DNA from: Streptomyces sp. NBC_00271
Lineage (GTDB): Bacteria; Actinomycetota; Actinomycetes; Streptomycetales; Streptomycetaceae
Direction: 5' to 3'
Length of the DNA stretch: 64,000 nt
NCBI RefSeq assembly: GCF_036178845.1
Contig: NZ_CP108070.1
Location: 7,812,001-7,876,000, forward strand
The position numbers and the translations under genes are program-made. Under the pieces are notes generated by a model. The model worked only from the letters and a program-made list of their open reading frames with translations, did not search any database and was not told where the DNA came from. Below, one piece after another: positions 1 through 8,151 of the stretch; position 1 is the stretch's first letter, and each line of letters opens with the position of its first letter.

Positions 1-1181
1 TGCCGACCGCGGTCCTCATGGGGATGGGGTTCACGCCGACACTCGCCCGGGCCGACGACCACTCGCCCGCCAAGAGCCTGACCGCCGACGAGTACCAGAA
101 GTGCGTCGAGGCCGTGGACGGCAAGGACACGTCGGCCAGCCCGACTCCGTCCGCTTCGGCCTCCTCCTCTTCCTCGGCGAGCGCCTCCGCGTCCGCCGAC
201 AAGCCGGAGCCGACCCCCTCGGCCAGCACGTCCTCGTCGCCGGACAAGACCTCTTCGTCGGATTCAGGTTCCGACGACAAGGCCGGGTCCACGCCGACGC
301 CGTCCGCGAGCAAGTCGGCGCAGAGCAGTGGCGGTGGCAGCACTTCGGCGGCGACCCCGTCGGCGTCCGCGAGCAGCGGGGGCGACCTGCTGGGCACCAT
401 CGGCGACGCGATCACGGGCATCCTCACCGGCGGCAGCGACTCCACGTCGAGCGCCACCGCGAGCCCCACGCCGTCCGCTTCCGCGTCCGCCTCGGCGAGC
501 GCGACCAAGGACACCGGCGACAAGACCACGTCCGACACGATCAAGGACACCACCGGCAAGGTCGCCGACACGGTCAAGAACACCGTGAAGGACACGACCG
601 ACACGGCGACCAAGGCGGCCGAGGACACCACCAAGGCGGTCAAGGACGCGACCGACGCGGTCACCTCGTCCCCCAGCCCGTCCGCGAGCTCCACCACCGA
701 CGCGGCGAACTGCCCGGTCGCCACCGACGCCGAAGGCGGCGTCGACAACCCGGTGACCCTGCCCGACGACCCCTGGTACCTGAACGCCAGTTCGCTGCTC
801 CTCAAGGGCGCGGACTACCAGGGCATCGTGAAGGTGAAGACCGCCAACGGCACCGTCAAGAAGGTCCTGAAGTACGTCATCTCCGACGGCACCGACATCG
901 GCGACCTGCACCAGACGGTGAACGACAAGCAGTCCGGCAAGACGTACCACGTGCAGGCCGGCAGCGGTACGACGTCCACCATCCGTAACGGCAAGACGGT
1001 GATGTACACCGAGAGCATCTCCGGCAACCTGCTCGGCCTGATCCCGATCACGTTCAGCCCGGACAACCCGCCGCCGCTGAACATCCCGCTGATCTACTTC
1101 ACGAAGGTGAAGGTCGTCCAGGCCGGCCAGTTCGGTGGCACGCTGACCATCCCCGGGCTCCACCAGTACGTGACCGGCTGA
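1..1181 (+). CDS. Secreted Ser/Ala/Thr-rich protein, 5' end outside window
   Basis: The reading frame is open to the left edge (first full codon at position 3), so the gene is partial. The first visible residues are hydrophobic and end in a LARA-like signal peptidase site, so they are probably the end of a signal peptide and the true start lies upstream. About 180 low-complexity residues follow, rich in Ser, Ala, Pro and Thr, including a Lys/Asp/Thr stretch (about residues 165-220 of the visible protein) in which DTxK-type units recur, resembling LEA or apolipoprotein 11-mers. The C-terminal ~155 residues are ordinary globular sequence starting after a lone Cys (NCPVATDAEG). I do not recognise this domain. 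Function unknown; export is inferred. A 25-bp hairpin follows the stop. Confidence 0.75.
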   Translation, partial: PTAVLMGMGFTPTLARADDHSPAKSLTADEYQKCVEAVDGKDTSASPTPSASASSSSSASASASADKPEPTPSASTSSSPDKTSSSDSGSDDKAGSTPTPSASKSAQSSGGGSTSAATPSASASSGGDLLGTIGDAITGILTGGSDSTSSATASPTPSASASASASATKDTGDKTTSDTIKDTTGKVADTVKNTVKDTTDTATKAAEDTTKAVKDATDAVTSSPSPSASSTTDAANCPVATDAEGGVDNPVTLPDDPWYLNASSLLLKGADYQGIVKVKTANGTVKKVLKYVISDGTDIGDLHQTVNDKQSGKTYHVQAGSGTTSTIRNGKTVMYTESISGNLLGLIPITFSPDNPPPLNIPLIYFTKVKVVQAGQFGGTLTIPGLHQYVTG

Positions 1182-1217
1182 CGGCCGGTTGCGACCAAGA
1201 CCCGTTCGGGAGCCGCA

Positions 1218-1271
1218 CAGGGCTGTGGCCCGGTTCCTCCGCACGAGCGGAGGAACCGGGCCACAGCCCTG
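1218..1271. terminator. Very long perfect hairpin, probable terminator
   Basis: A perfect 25-bp inverted repeat (1218-1242 with 1247-1271) with a 4-base loop lies about 37 bp after the stop of the secreted-protein gene. There is no U-tract, as is usual in Streptomyces. It separates that gene from the small gene at 1333. Confidence 0.85.
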
Positions 1272-1332
1272 AACGGAGCGGAGCGGAACAGCTCGGCGGG
1301 GAAGCGCGCGCGGCGGCGGGGGTGATGTTCTG

Positions 1333-1881
1333 ATGAGTGGCCTCTTCGACGGGCTGGACCGGCTCGACCTGGACGCGCACGCGCGTCGTTGGTCGCCGGC
1401 GGGTACGGACGACGCCTCTGGGGACGTGAGCCAATGGATGGCCGCGGCCCAGCAGTTCACCGCCCGCATCCAGGCGGACCCGGCCGGGGTGAGCGACGAG
1501 CAGTGGCGGGCGATCGCCGAGGCGTGGCCGGCCCTGCTGGCGGCCGCCGAGCGTGCGACCGGCACGCAGCGCAACGAATGGCTGTTGCGCGACCTGTGGC
1601 TCAGGTCCTGGCTGCTGGAGAAGGTGGGGCCGCGTGCGGATGTCCCCCTGTTCGATCCCGGACCCGTGCTCGAACGAGCGCTGGACGCCATGCCGATGAG
1701 CCCGGAGGAGGCAGCCGAGCTCGCCCCGCGGTGGCGTGAGCTGGAGCATGCGCAGATGCGTGCGCTCCGGATGATCCGACAGCTGCTCGCGCCCCCGCGC
1801 GCCCTGGCCCCGCTCCTTGCGGATCATCCGCGGTGGAGCGAGTTCGAGGCGTATCAGCGGTTGGCCGGCGCGCTGCCGTGA
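1333..1881 (+). CDS. Conserved-looking hypothetical protein, 182 aa
   Basis: ATG start at 1333, ending 20 bp before a terminator. The product is soluble and rich in Trp, Glu and Ala (for example MSGLFDGLDRLDLDAHARRW at the N terminus), predicted mostly helical, with no signal peptide or membrane segment. I recognise no domain. It lies alone between two strong hairpins (1218-1271 and 1901-1939), so it is probably transcribed by itself. The coding bias looks real, but no function can be assigned. Confidence 0.65.
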   Translation: MSGLFDGLDRLDLDAHARRWSPAGTDDASGDVSQWMAAAQQFTARIQADPAGVSDEQWRAIAEAWPALLAAAERATGTQRNEWLLRDLWLRSWLLEKVGPRADVPLFDPGPVLERALDAMPMSPEEAAELAPRWRELEHAQMRALRMIRQLLAPPRALAPLLADHPRWSEFEAYQRLAGALP

Positions 1882-1900
1882 ACCGCCCGTGATCATCGAA

Positions 1901-1939
1901 CACTGAGGGCGCCCCCTGTCCCAGGAGGCGCCCTCAGTG
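1901..1939. terminator. Bidirectional terminator between convergent genes
   Basis: A perfect 13-bp inverted repeat (1901-1913 with 1927-1939) lies between the convergent hypothetical gene (ends 1881) and pyruvate kinase (stop at 1964). It can serve both strands. Confidence 0.85.
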
Positions 1940-1963
1940 GCGTACGGGCACGGGGGCCGCGGG

Positions 1964-3397
1964 TCAGGCGGTGCGGCCGCTCTCGCCCAGGTGGTGCACC
2001 CGGACCATGTTGGTGGTGCCGGGGACGCCGGGGGGCGAGCCGGCGGTCATCACGACGATGTCGCCGTCGTTGAACCGCTTGAGCTTCTGGAGCTCGTGGT
2101 CGACGAGGTCGACCATCTCGTCGGTGCTCTTCACGAACGGCACGACGTGCGACTCGACGCCCCAGCTCAGCGCGAGCTGGTTGCGGGTGCCCTCGTCGGT
2201 GGTGAAGGCCAGGATCGGCTGGGCCGCGCGATAGCGGGAGAGCCGGCGGGCGGTGTCACCGGACTTGGTGAAGGCGACCAGACCCTTGCCGCCGAGGAAG
2301 TCGGCGATCTCGCAGGCGGCACGGGCGACCGAACCACCCTGCGTGCGCGGCTTCTTGCCGGGGACCAGGGGCTGCAGACCCTTGGAGAGGAGCTCCTCCT
2401 CCGCCGCCACGACGATCTTCGACATCGTCTTGACCGTCTCGATCGGGTACGCGCCCACGCTGGACTCGGCCGAGAGCATGACCGCGTCGGCGCCGTCGAG
2501 GATCGCGTTGGCGACGTCGGAGGCCTCGGCGCGGGTCGGGCGGGAGTTGGTGATCATCGACTCCATCATCTGGGTCGCGACGATCACCGGCTTGGCGTTG
2601 CGGCGGCACAGCTCCACGAGGCGCTTCTGCACCATCGGGACCTTCTCGAGCGGGTACTCGACGGCCAGGTCGCCACGGGCCACCATGACGGCGTCGAACG
2701 CCGCGACGACGGCCTCCATGTTCTCGACCGCCTGCGGCTTCTCGACCTTGGCGATGACGGGGACCCGGCGGCCCTCCTCGTCCATCACCTTGTGCACGTC
2801 GTTCACGTCGTTGGCGTCACGCACGAAGGACAGGGCGACCATGTCGCAGCCCATCCGCAGCGCGAAGCGCAGGTCCTCGACGTCCTTCTCGGACAGCGCC
2901 GGCACGTTCACGGCCGTACCGGGCAGGTTGATGCCCTTGTGGTCCGAGATCACACCGCCCTCGATGACGACCGTCTTGACGCGGGAACCGTCGACCTCGA
3001 CGACCTTCAGCTCGACGTTGCCGTCGTTGATGAGGATCGGGTCGCCCTTGGAGACGTCACCGGGCAGGCCCTTGTAGGTCGTGCCGCAGATGTGCTTGTC
3101 GCCGGGCACGTCCTCGGTGGTGATGGTGAACTCGTCACCGCGCACCAGCTCGACGGGTCCCTCGGCGAAGGTCTCCAGACGGATCTTCGGGCCCTGCAGG
3201 TCGGCGAGGACACCGATGGCCTTGCCGGTCTCGGCCGCGGCGGCCCGGACCCGGTCGTAGCGGCTCTGGTGCTCGGCCTGTGTGCCGTGGCTGAAGTTGA
3301 AGCGGGCCACGTTCATGCCGGCTTCGATCAGCGCGACGAGCTGCTCGTGGGAGTCGACCGCGGGGCCGAGAGTACAGACGATTTTCGAACGGCGCAT
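1964..3397 (-). CDS. pyk: Pyruvate kinase
   Basis: Converts phosphoenolpyruvate and ADP to pyruvate and ATP, the last step of glycolysis, in the cytoplasm. The 477-aa length is usual for the family. The N terminus has KIVCTLGPAVDS followed by NVARFNFSHG. The active-site lysine lies in PVIAKVEKPQAV, and the metal and substrate region is MVARGDLAVEYP. The C-terminal domain is complete. Streptomyces commonly carries two pyruvate kinases; by its neighbours (pta-ackA, pfkA) this one matches the SCO5423 copy as I remember it. The ATG follows a TAGGAT -10-like hexamer by only six bases, with no ribosome-binding site, so the message is probably leaderless. A perfect palindrome overlaps the -35 region. 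Confidence 0.97.
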   Translation of the reverse strand: MRRSKIVCTLGPAVDSHEQLVALIEAGMNVARFNFSHGTQAEHQSRYDRVRAAAAETGKAIGVLADLQGPKIRLETFAEGPVELVRGDEFTITTEDVPGDKHICGTTYKGLPGDVSKGDPILINDGNVELKVVEVDGSRVKTVVIEGGVISDHKGINLPGTAVNVPALSEKDVEDLRFALRMGCDMVALSFVRDANDVNDVHKVMDEEGRRVPVIAKVEKPQAVENMEAVVAAFDAVMVARGDLAVEYPLEKVPMVQKRLVELCRRNAKPVIVATQMMESMITNSRPTRAEASDVANAILDGADAVMLSAESSVGAYPIETVKTMSKIVVAAEEELLSKGLQPLVPGKKPRTQGGSVARAACEIADFLGGKGLVAFTKSGDTARRLSRYRAAQPILAFTTDEGTRNQLALSWGVESHVVPFVKSTDEMVDLVDHELQKLKRFNDGDIVVMTAGSPPGVPGTTNMVRVHHLGESGRTA

Positions 3398-3403
3398 AGG
3401 GCG

Positions 3404-3438
3404 ATCCTATCGGTTTGTTTCGCTACGGAATATTCCGT
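3404..3438 (-). promoter_or_regulatory. pyk leaderless promoter with 14-bp palindrome
   Basis: On the minus strand a TAGGAT -10 hexamer (3404-3409) ends six bases before the pyk ATG. About 17 bases further upstream lies the perfect palindrome ACGGAATATTCCGT (3425-3438), where the -35 element should be. This is a candidate operator covering the -35 region. The regulator is unknown. Confidence 0.5.
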
Positions 3439-3474
3439 CTGGCGGAAGATACAAAGGGGCGCGCTGCCGCTCAG

Positions 3475-3521
3475 CTGAGGTGGCACCTGCCCCCCGTTCG
3501 AGGTGGCGTGGTGCCGCTCAG
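3475..3521 (-). terminator. Probable terminator overlapping the ackA stop
   Basis: An inverted repeat with arms CTGAG/CTCAG and GGCACC/GGTGCC (3475-3487 with 3510-3521) and a small bulge overlaps the last codon of ackA. It is likely to end the pta-ackA transcript. Confidence 0.55.
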
Positions 3522-4774
3522 ATGAGGTCGTGGGACGCGCCCACGAGTGCGTAGGTCTGCGTGGCGATCTCCAGTTCCTCGTCGGTCGGCACCACGGCGA
3601 CCGCGACCCGTGCGCCCTCGGGGGAGACGAGTCTGGGCCCGTCCCCTCGAGCCGCGTTCAGGTCGGCGTCGACCGCCAGGCCGAGTTCCTCCAGGCCGGC
3701 CACCGCCGCCTCGCGCACCGGAGCGGCGTTCTCGCCCACGCCGGCGGTGAAGGCGATCGCGTCCACCCGGCCCAGTACCGCGTAGTAGGCGCCGATGTAC
3801 TTCTTCAGGCGGTGGATGTAGATGTCGAAGGCGAGCCGCGCCTGCTCGTCACCCTCGTCGACACGGCGACGGATCTCCCGCATGTCGTTGTCGCCGCACA
3901 GACCGATCAGGCCGCTCTTCTTGTTCAGCAAAGTGTCGATCTCGTCCGTGGACATCCCGCCAACACGCATCAAATGGAAGATGACCGCGGGATCCACGTC
4001 GCCCGACCGCGTGCCCATGACCAGTCCCTCCAGCGGCGTGAGCCCCATGGAGGTGTCCACGCAGCGGCCGCCCCGTACGGCGGAGGCGGACGCGCCGTTG
4101 CCCAGGTGCAGCACGATGACGTTCACGTCCTCGGGGGCCTTGCCCAGGAGCTCGGCCGTCGCCCGGGACACATACGCGTGCGAGGTGCCGTGGAAGCCGT
4201 AGCGCCGGATGCGGTACTCGTCGGCGGTCTTCACGTCGATCGCGTAGCGCGCCGCCGACTCCGGCATCGTCGTGTGGAACGCGGTGTCGAAGACGGCGAC
4301 CTGGGGCAGGTCGGGGCGCAGCGCCTGGGCCGTACGGATACCGATCAGGTTCGCCGGGTTGTGCAGCGGGGCGACCGGGATCAGCCGCTCGATCTCGTCG
4401 AGCACGGCCTCGTCTATGACGGTGGGCGCGGTGAACCGCTGCCCGCCGTGCACCACCCGGTGGCCGATCGCGGCCAGCTCGGGGGAGTCCAGGCCGAGGC
4501 CGTCCTTGGCCAGCTCCTCCGCGACGGCCTTGAGCGCGGCGGCGTGGTCGGCGATGGGACCGACCGTCTCGCGGGTCTCGCCCGTGGTGAGCGCCGTGTG
4601 CTTGAGCCGGGAGGTGCCCTCGCCGATGCGCTCGACGAGGCCCATGGCGAGACGGCTGCTGTCGCTCATGTCGAGCAGCTGGTACTTCACCGACGAGGAG
4701 CCGGAGTTGAGGACGAGGACGCGGGTGGCGGTCACTGCGGGGGTGCCTTCTGGGTCGAGGATGGTGGTGGTCAT
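3518..4774 (-). CDS. ackA: Acetate kinase
   Basis: Interconverts acetyl phosphate + ADP with acetate + ATP; partner of Pta in acetate overflow and uptake. The start is the ATG at 4774, chosen because it overlaps the pta stop as ATGA and gives a 418-aa protein of family length. Diagnostic acetokinase motifs are present in order: VLVLNSGSSSVKYQLLD near the N terminus, GHRVVHGGQRF, FDTAFHTTMP, RYGFHGTSHAYVS, HLGNGASASAV, and FTAGVGENAAPVRE near the C terminus. The first ten or so residues (MTTTILDPEG) are an extension before the core. Translational coupling to pta implies balanced amounts of the two enzymes. Confidence 0.97.
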   Translation of the reverse strand: MTTTILDPEGTPAVTATRVLVLNSGSSSVKYQLLDMSDSSRLAMGLVERIGEGTSRLKHTALTTGETRETVGPIADHAAALKAVAEELAKDGLGLDSPELAAIGHRVVHGGQRFTAPTVIDEAVLDEIERLIPVAPLHNPANLIGIRTAQALRPDLPQVAVFDTAFHTTMPESAARYAIDVKTADEYRIRRYGFHGTSHAYVSRATAELLGKAPEDVNVIVLHLGNGASASAVRGGRCVDTSMGLTPLEGLVMGTRSGDVDPAVIFHLMRVGGMSTDEIDTLLNKKSGLIGLCGDNDMREIRRRVDEGDEQARLAFDIYIHRLKKYIGAYYAVLGRVDAIAFTAGVGENAAPVREAAVAGLEELGLAVDADLNAARGDGPRLVSPEGARVAVAVVPTDEELEIATQTYALVGASHDLI

Positions 4775-6849
4775 GCCCTGCTCGAAGTCTGGGCCTGGAT
4801 CGCCGTGATCACGACCGTGTTGACAATGTCCTGTACCAGCGCCCCGCGGGACAGGTCGTTGACGGGCTTGCGCAGGCCCTGCAGGACCGGGCCGACGGCG
4901 ATCGCGCCGGCCGAGCGCTGTACGGCCTTGTAGGTGTTGTTGCCGGTGTTCAGGTCGGGGAAGATCAGCACGGACGCCTGCCCGGCGACCTCCGAGTCCG
5001 GCAGCTTGGTCGCCGCGACGGTCGGCTCGACCGCGGCGTCGTACTGGATCGGCCCCTCGATCTTCAGGTCGTCGCGGCGCAGCCGCACCAGGTCGGTGGC
5101 CTCGCGCACCTTGTCGACGTCGGCGCCCGACCCGGACGTCCCCGTCGAGTACGACAGCATCGCGATCCGGGGCTCGACGCCGAACTGTTCGGCCGTGACG
5201 GCCGACTGGATGGCGATGTCGCAGAGCTGCTCGGCGTTCGGGTCGGGGTTCACCGCGCAGTCGCCGTAGACCAGGACCTTGTCGGCGAGGCACATGAAGA
5301 AGACGGACGAGACGATCTTGGTGTCCGGCTTGGTCTTGATGATCTCGAAGGCGGGCCGGATGGTCGCGGCGGTGGAGTGCACGGAGCCGGAGACCATGCC
5401 GTCGGCGAGCCCCTCCTGCACCATCAGCGTCCCGAAGTAGTTCACGTCGGCGACGACGTCGTAGGCCAGCTCGACGGTGACGCCCCTGTGGGCGCGCAGG
5501 GCGGCGTACTTCTCGGCGAAGCGCTCGCGCAGCTCGGAGGTGACCGGGTCGATCAACTGGCTGCCGCCCAGGTCGATGCCGAGGTCGGCGGCCTTCTTGC
5601 GGATCTGGTCGACCGGACCGAGCAGCGTCAGGTCGCACACCCCCCGGCGCAGCAGCACCTCCGCGGCGTGCAGGACGCGGGCCTCGGTGCCCTCGGGGAG
5701 CACGACGCGGCGCTTGTCGGAGCGGGCCTGTTCGAGGAGCTTGTGCTCGAACATCATCGGGGTGAGGCGGTCGCTGCTCGGAGCGGAGACGCGCCTGAGG
5801 AGATCACTGGTGTCGACGTACCGCTCGAAGAGACCGAGGGCGGTCTCCGCCTTGCGCGGGGTCGCGGCGTTCAACTTCCCCTCCAGGGAGAAGAGTTCGG
5901 CCGCGGTGGGGAAGGAGTTGCCGGCCACCGAGATCACCGGGGTGCCGGGGGCGAGGCGGGCGGCGAGGGTGAGGACCTCGTCGCTGGGCCGCTCGTTCAG
6001 GGTGAGGAGCACGCCGGCTATGGGCGGGGTGCCTGCGCTGTGCGCGGCGAGCGAGCCGACGACCAGGTCGGCGCGGTCGCCCGGGGTGACCACGAGGCAT
6101 CCCGGGGTCAGGGCGTTCAGGAAGTTCGGCAGCATGGCGCCGCCGAAGACGAAGTCGAGCGCGTCCCGGGCGAGGCCCGCGTCGTCGCCGAGGAGCACCT
6201 TGCCGCCGAGGGCGTGGGTGATCTGCGCGACGGTGGGCGCGGAGAGGGCGGGTTCGTCGGGCAGCACGTAACAGGGGACGGGCAGACGGTGGTCGATCCG
6301 CTCGCTGATCTCGGCGCGGTCGGCCGGGGCCACCCGGTTCACGACCATGGCGAGGACGTCACAGCCCAGACCGTCGTACGCGCGGTAGGCGTTGCGCGTC
6401 TCGGCGCGCACGGACTCGGCGGTCTGCCCGCGTCCGCCGACCACGGGGATCACGGAGGCGCCGAACTCGTTCGCGAGCCGCGCGTTCAGCGCCAGCTCGT
6501 CCGGGAACTGGGTGTCGGCGAAGTCGGTGCCCAGGACGAGGACGACTTCGTAGTCGCGGGCGACGAGGTGGAACCGGTCGACGAGGGAGGAGACCAGTTC
6601 GTCCGCGCCCTGCTCGGCCTGGAGCGTGGACGCCTCGTGATAGTCCATGCCGTACACGCTCGCCGGGTCCTGGGTCAGCCGGTAGCGGGCGCGCAGCAGC
6701 TCGAAGAGCCGGTCCGGGCCGTCGTGGACGAGTGGACGGAAGACGCCCACCCGGTCGACCTGGCGAGTCAGGAGCTCCATGACCCCCAGCTCGACGACCT
6801 GGCGGCCGTCGCCGCGGTCGATCCCGGTCACGTAGACGCTGCGGGTCAC
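4771..6849 (-). CDS. pta: Phosphate acetyltransferase
   Basis: Transfers the acetyl group of acetyl-CoA to phosphate, giving acetyl phosphate for AckA. It is the long (692-aa) form with three parts: an N-terminal BioD-like P-loop-type domain (SVYVTGIDRGDGRQ), a central DRTGG-type domain, and a C-terminal PTA catalytic domain from about residue 370 (ARSDKRRVVLPEGTEAR, later FFMCLADKVLVYGDCAVN). I chose the GTG at 6849 because GGAGAG sits six bases before it; the upstream in-frame ATG at 6933 has no such site and would add an unusual basic leader. It overlaps ackA by four bases. Confidence 0.96.
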   Translation of the reverse strand: MTRSVYVTGIDRGDGRQVVELGVMELLTRQVDRVGVFRPLVHDGPDRLFELLRARYRLTQDPASVYGMDYHEASTLQAEQGADELVSSLVDRFHLVARDYEVVLVLGTDFADTQFPDELALNARLANEFGASVIPVVGGRGQTAESVRAETRNAYRAYDGLGCDVLAMVVNRVAPADRAEISERIDHRLPVPCYVLPDEPALSAPTVAQITHALGGKVLLGDDAGLARDALDFVFGGAMLPNFLNALTPGCLVVTPGDRADLVVGSLAAHSAGTPPIAGVLLTLNERPSDEVLTLAARLAPGTPVISVAGNSFPTAAELFSLEGKLNAATPRKAETALGLFERYVDTSDLLRRVSAPSSDRLTPMMFEHKLLEQARSDKRRVVLPEGTEARVLHAAEVLLRRGVCDLTLLGPVDQIRKKAADLGIDLGGSQLIDPVTSELRERFAEKYAALRAHRGVTVELAYDVVADVNYFGTLMVQEGLADGMVSGSVHSTAATIRPAFEIIKTKPDTKIVSSVFFMCLADKVLVYGDCAVNPDPNAEQLCDIAIQSAVTAEQFGVEPRIAMLSYSTGTSGSGADVDKVREATDLVRLRRDDLKIEGPIQYDAAVEPTVAATKLPDSEVAGQASVLIFPDLNTGNNTYKAVQRSAGAIAVGPVLQGLRKPVNDLSRGALVQDIVNTVVITAIQAQTSSRA

Positions 6850-6926
6850 GCGTGCTCTCCATCCGTCGTGGCGCTGGGTGGTTTCGGGGCTCGGGAAAAT
6901 GGCCCACTGGGGTGAGCGGAACCCTC

Positions 6927-6955
6927 TTGACAATACCTCTGAGGGTAGCTAAGGC
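6927..6955 (+). promoter_or_regulatory. Possible pfkA promoter (-35 TTGACA)
   Basis: A perfect TTGACA (6927-6932) lies 135 bp before pfkA in the divergent pta/pfkA spacer. At 17-bp spacing the -10 is only TAAGGC, so the match is one-sided. No other clear promoter is visible here. Confidence 0.3.
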
Positions 6956-7067
6956 GCCCGCCAGGACAAACGTCCTGGTGGGAAGGAGGGAATCGTCGGT
7001 GCCCTGCGTCTCATGAAACAATCGGAGCGGCTCACACGTACCAGCAGCGAGCAGGAGACACAGCACG

Positions 7068-8093
7068 ATGCGTATCGGAGTTCTCACCGCAGGCGGCGAC
7101 TGCCCGGGCCTGAACGCCGTGATCCGGTCGGTCGTGCACCGAGCGGTCACCAATTTCGGGGACGAGGTCATCGGCTTCGAGGACGGCTACGCGGGCTTGC
7201 TCGACGGCCGCTACCGCACCCTCGACCTCAACGCGGTCAGCGGCATCCTCGCCCGCGGCGGCACGATTCTCGGCTCCTCGCGACTGCAGCGCGACCGGCT
7301 CCGCGAGGCCTGCGAGAACGCGCAGGACATGGCCCGCGAGTTCGGCATCGACGTGCTGATCCCGATCGGCGGCGAGGGCACGCTGACGGCCGCCCGGATG
7401 CTGTCGGACGCGGGGCTGCCGGTGGTCGGTGTCCCCAAGACGATCGACAACGACATCTCGTCGACCGACCGGACCTTCGGCTTCGACACGGCGGTGGGTG
7501 TGGCCACGGAGGCCATGGACCGCCTGAAGACCACGGCCGAGTCCCACCAGCGCGTGATGGTCGTCGAGGTCATGGGCCGGCACGCGGGCTGGATCGCCCT
7601 GGAGTCCGGCATGGCGGCCGGCGCCCACGGCATCTGCCTGCCCGAGCGCCCCTTCGACCCGTCCGACGTGATGGCGATGGTCGAGGAGCGCTTCGCCCGC
7701 GGCAAGAAGTTCGCGGTCATCTGCGTCGCCGAGGGCGCCCACCCCGTCGAGGGCACCATGGACTACGGCCACGGCGCCATAGACCAGTTCGGCCACGAGC
7801 GCTTCCAGGGCATCGGTACGGCGCTGGCGTACGAGCTGGAGCGGCGCCTCGGCAAGGAGGCCAAGCCGGTCATCCTCGGCCATGTGCAGCGGGGCGGCAC
7901 CCCGACCGCGTACGACCGGGTGCTCGCCACGCGGTTCGGCTGGCACGCGGTGGAGGCGGCGCACCGGGGTGACTTCGGGCGGATGACGGCGCTGCGGGGG
8001 ACGGACGTGCTGATGGTGCCGCTGGCGGAGGCGGTCACGGAGCTGAAGACGGTGCCGAAGGACCGGATGGACGAGGCGGAGTCGGTCTTCTAG
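7068..8093 (+). CDS. pfkA: 6-phosphofructokinase (ATP-type by residue)
   Basis: Phosphorylates fructose 6-phosphate to fructose 1,6-bisphosphate, the committed step of glycolysis. At 341 aa it has family length, with GVLTAGGDCPGLNAVIRSV at the N terminus, the catalytic PKTIDND loop and the substrate-binding MGRHAGW motif. The phosphoryl-donor positions are a hybrid: Gly in GGEGT (Gly104 of the E. coli enzyme, ATP type) but Lys in PKTIDND (position 124, where E. coli has Gly and PPi enzymes have Lys). This pattern is known in actinomycete clade III enzymes that use ATP. Divergent from pta. PPi use cannot be excluded from sequence alone. Confidence 0.95.
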   Translation: MRIGVLTAGGDCPGLNAVIRSVVHRAVTNFGDEVIGFEDGYAGLLDGRYRTLDLNAVSGILARGGTILGSSRLQRDRLREACENAQDMAREFGIDVLIPIGGEGTLTAARMLSDAGLPVVGVPKTIDNDISSTDRTFGFDTAVGVATEAMDRLKTTAESHQRVMVVEVMGRHAGWIALESGMAAGAHGICLPERPFDPSDVMAMVEERFARGKKFAVICVAEGAHPVEGTMDYGHGAIDQFGHERFQGIGTALAYELERRLGKEAKPVILGHVQRGGTPTAYDRVLATRFGWHAVEAAHRGDFGRMTALRGTDVLMVPLAEAVTELKTVPKDRMDEAESVF

Positions 8094-8151
8094 GTCCTAC
8101 GGGCTCGGGTCCTACGGGCTCGGGTCGTACGAGCTCGGTTCGAGCGGACTC
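8093..8151. repeat. 15-bp tandem repeats between pfkA and regulator
   Basis: Three near-identical 15-bp units (GGTCCTACGGGCTCG at 8093 and 8108, variant at 8123) and a degenerate fourth fill the convergent spacer after the pfkA stop. No hairpin terminator is obvious here. Confidence 0.7.
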
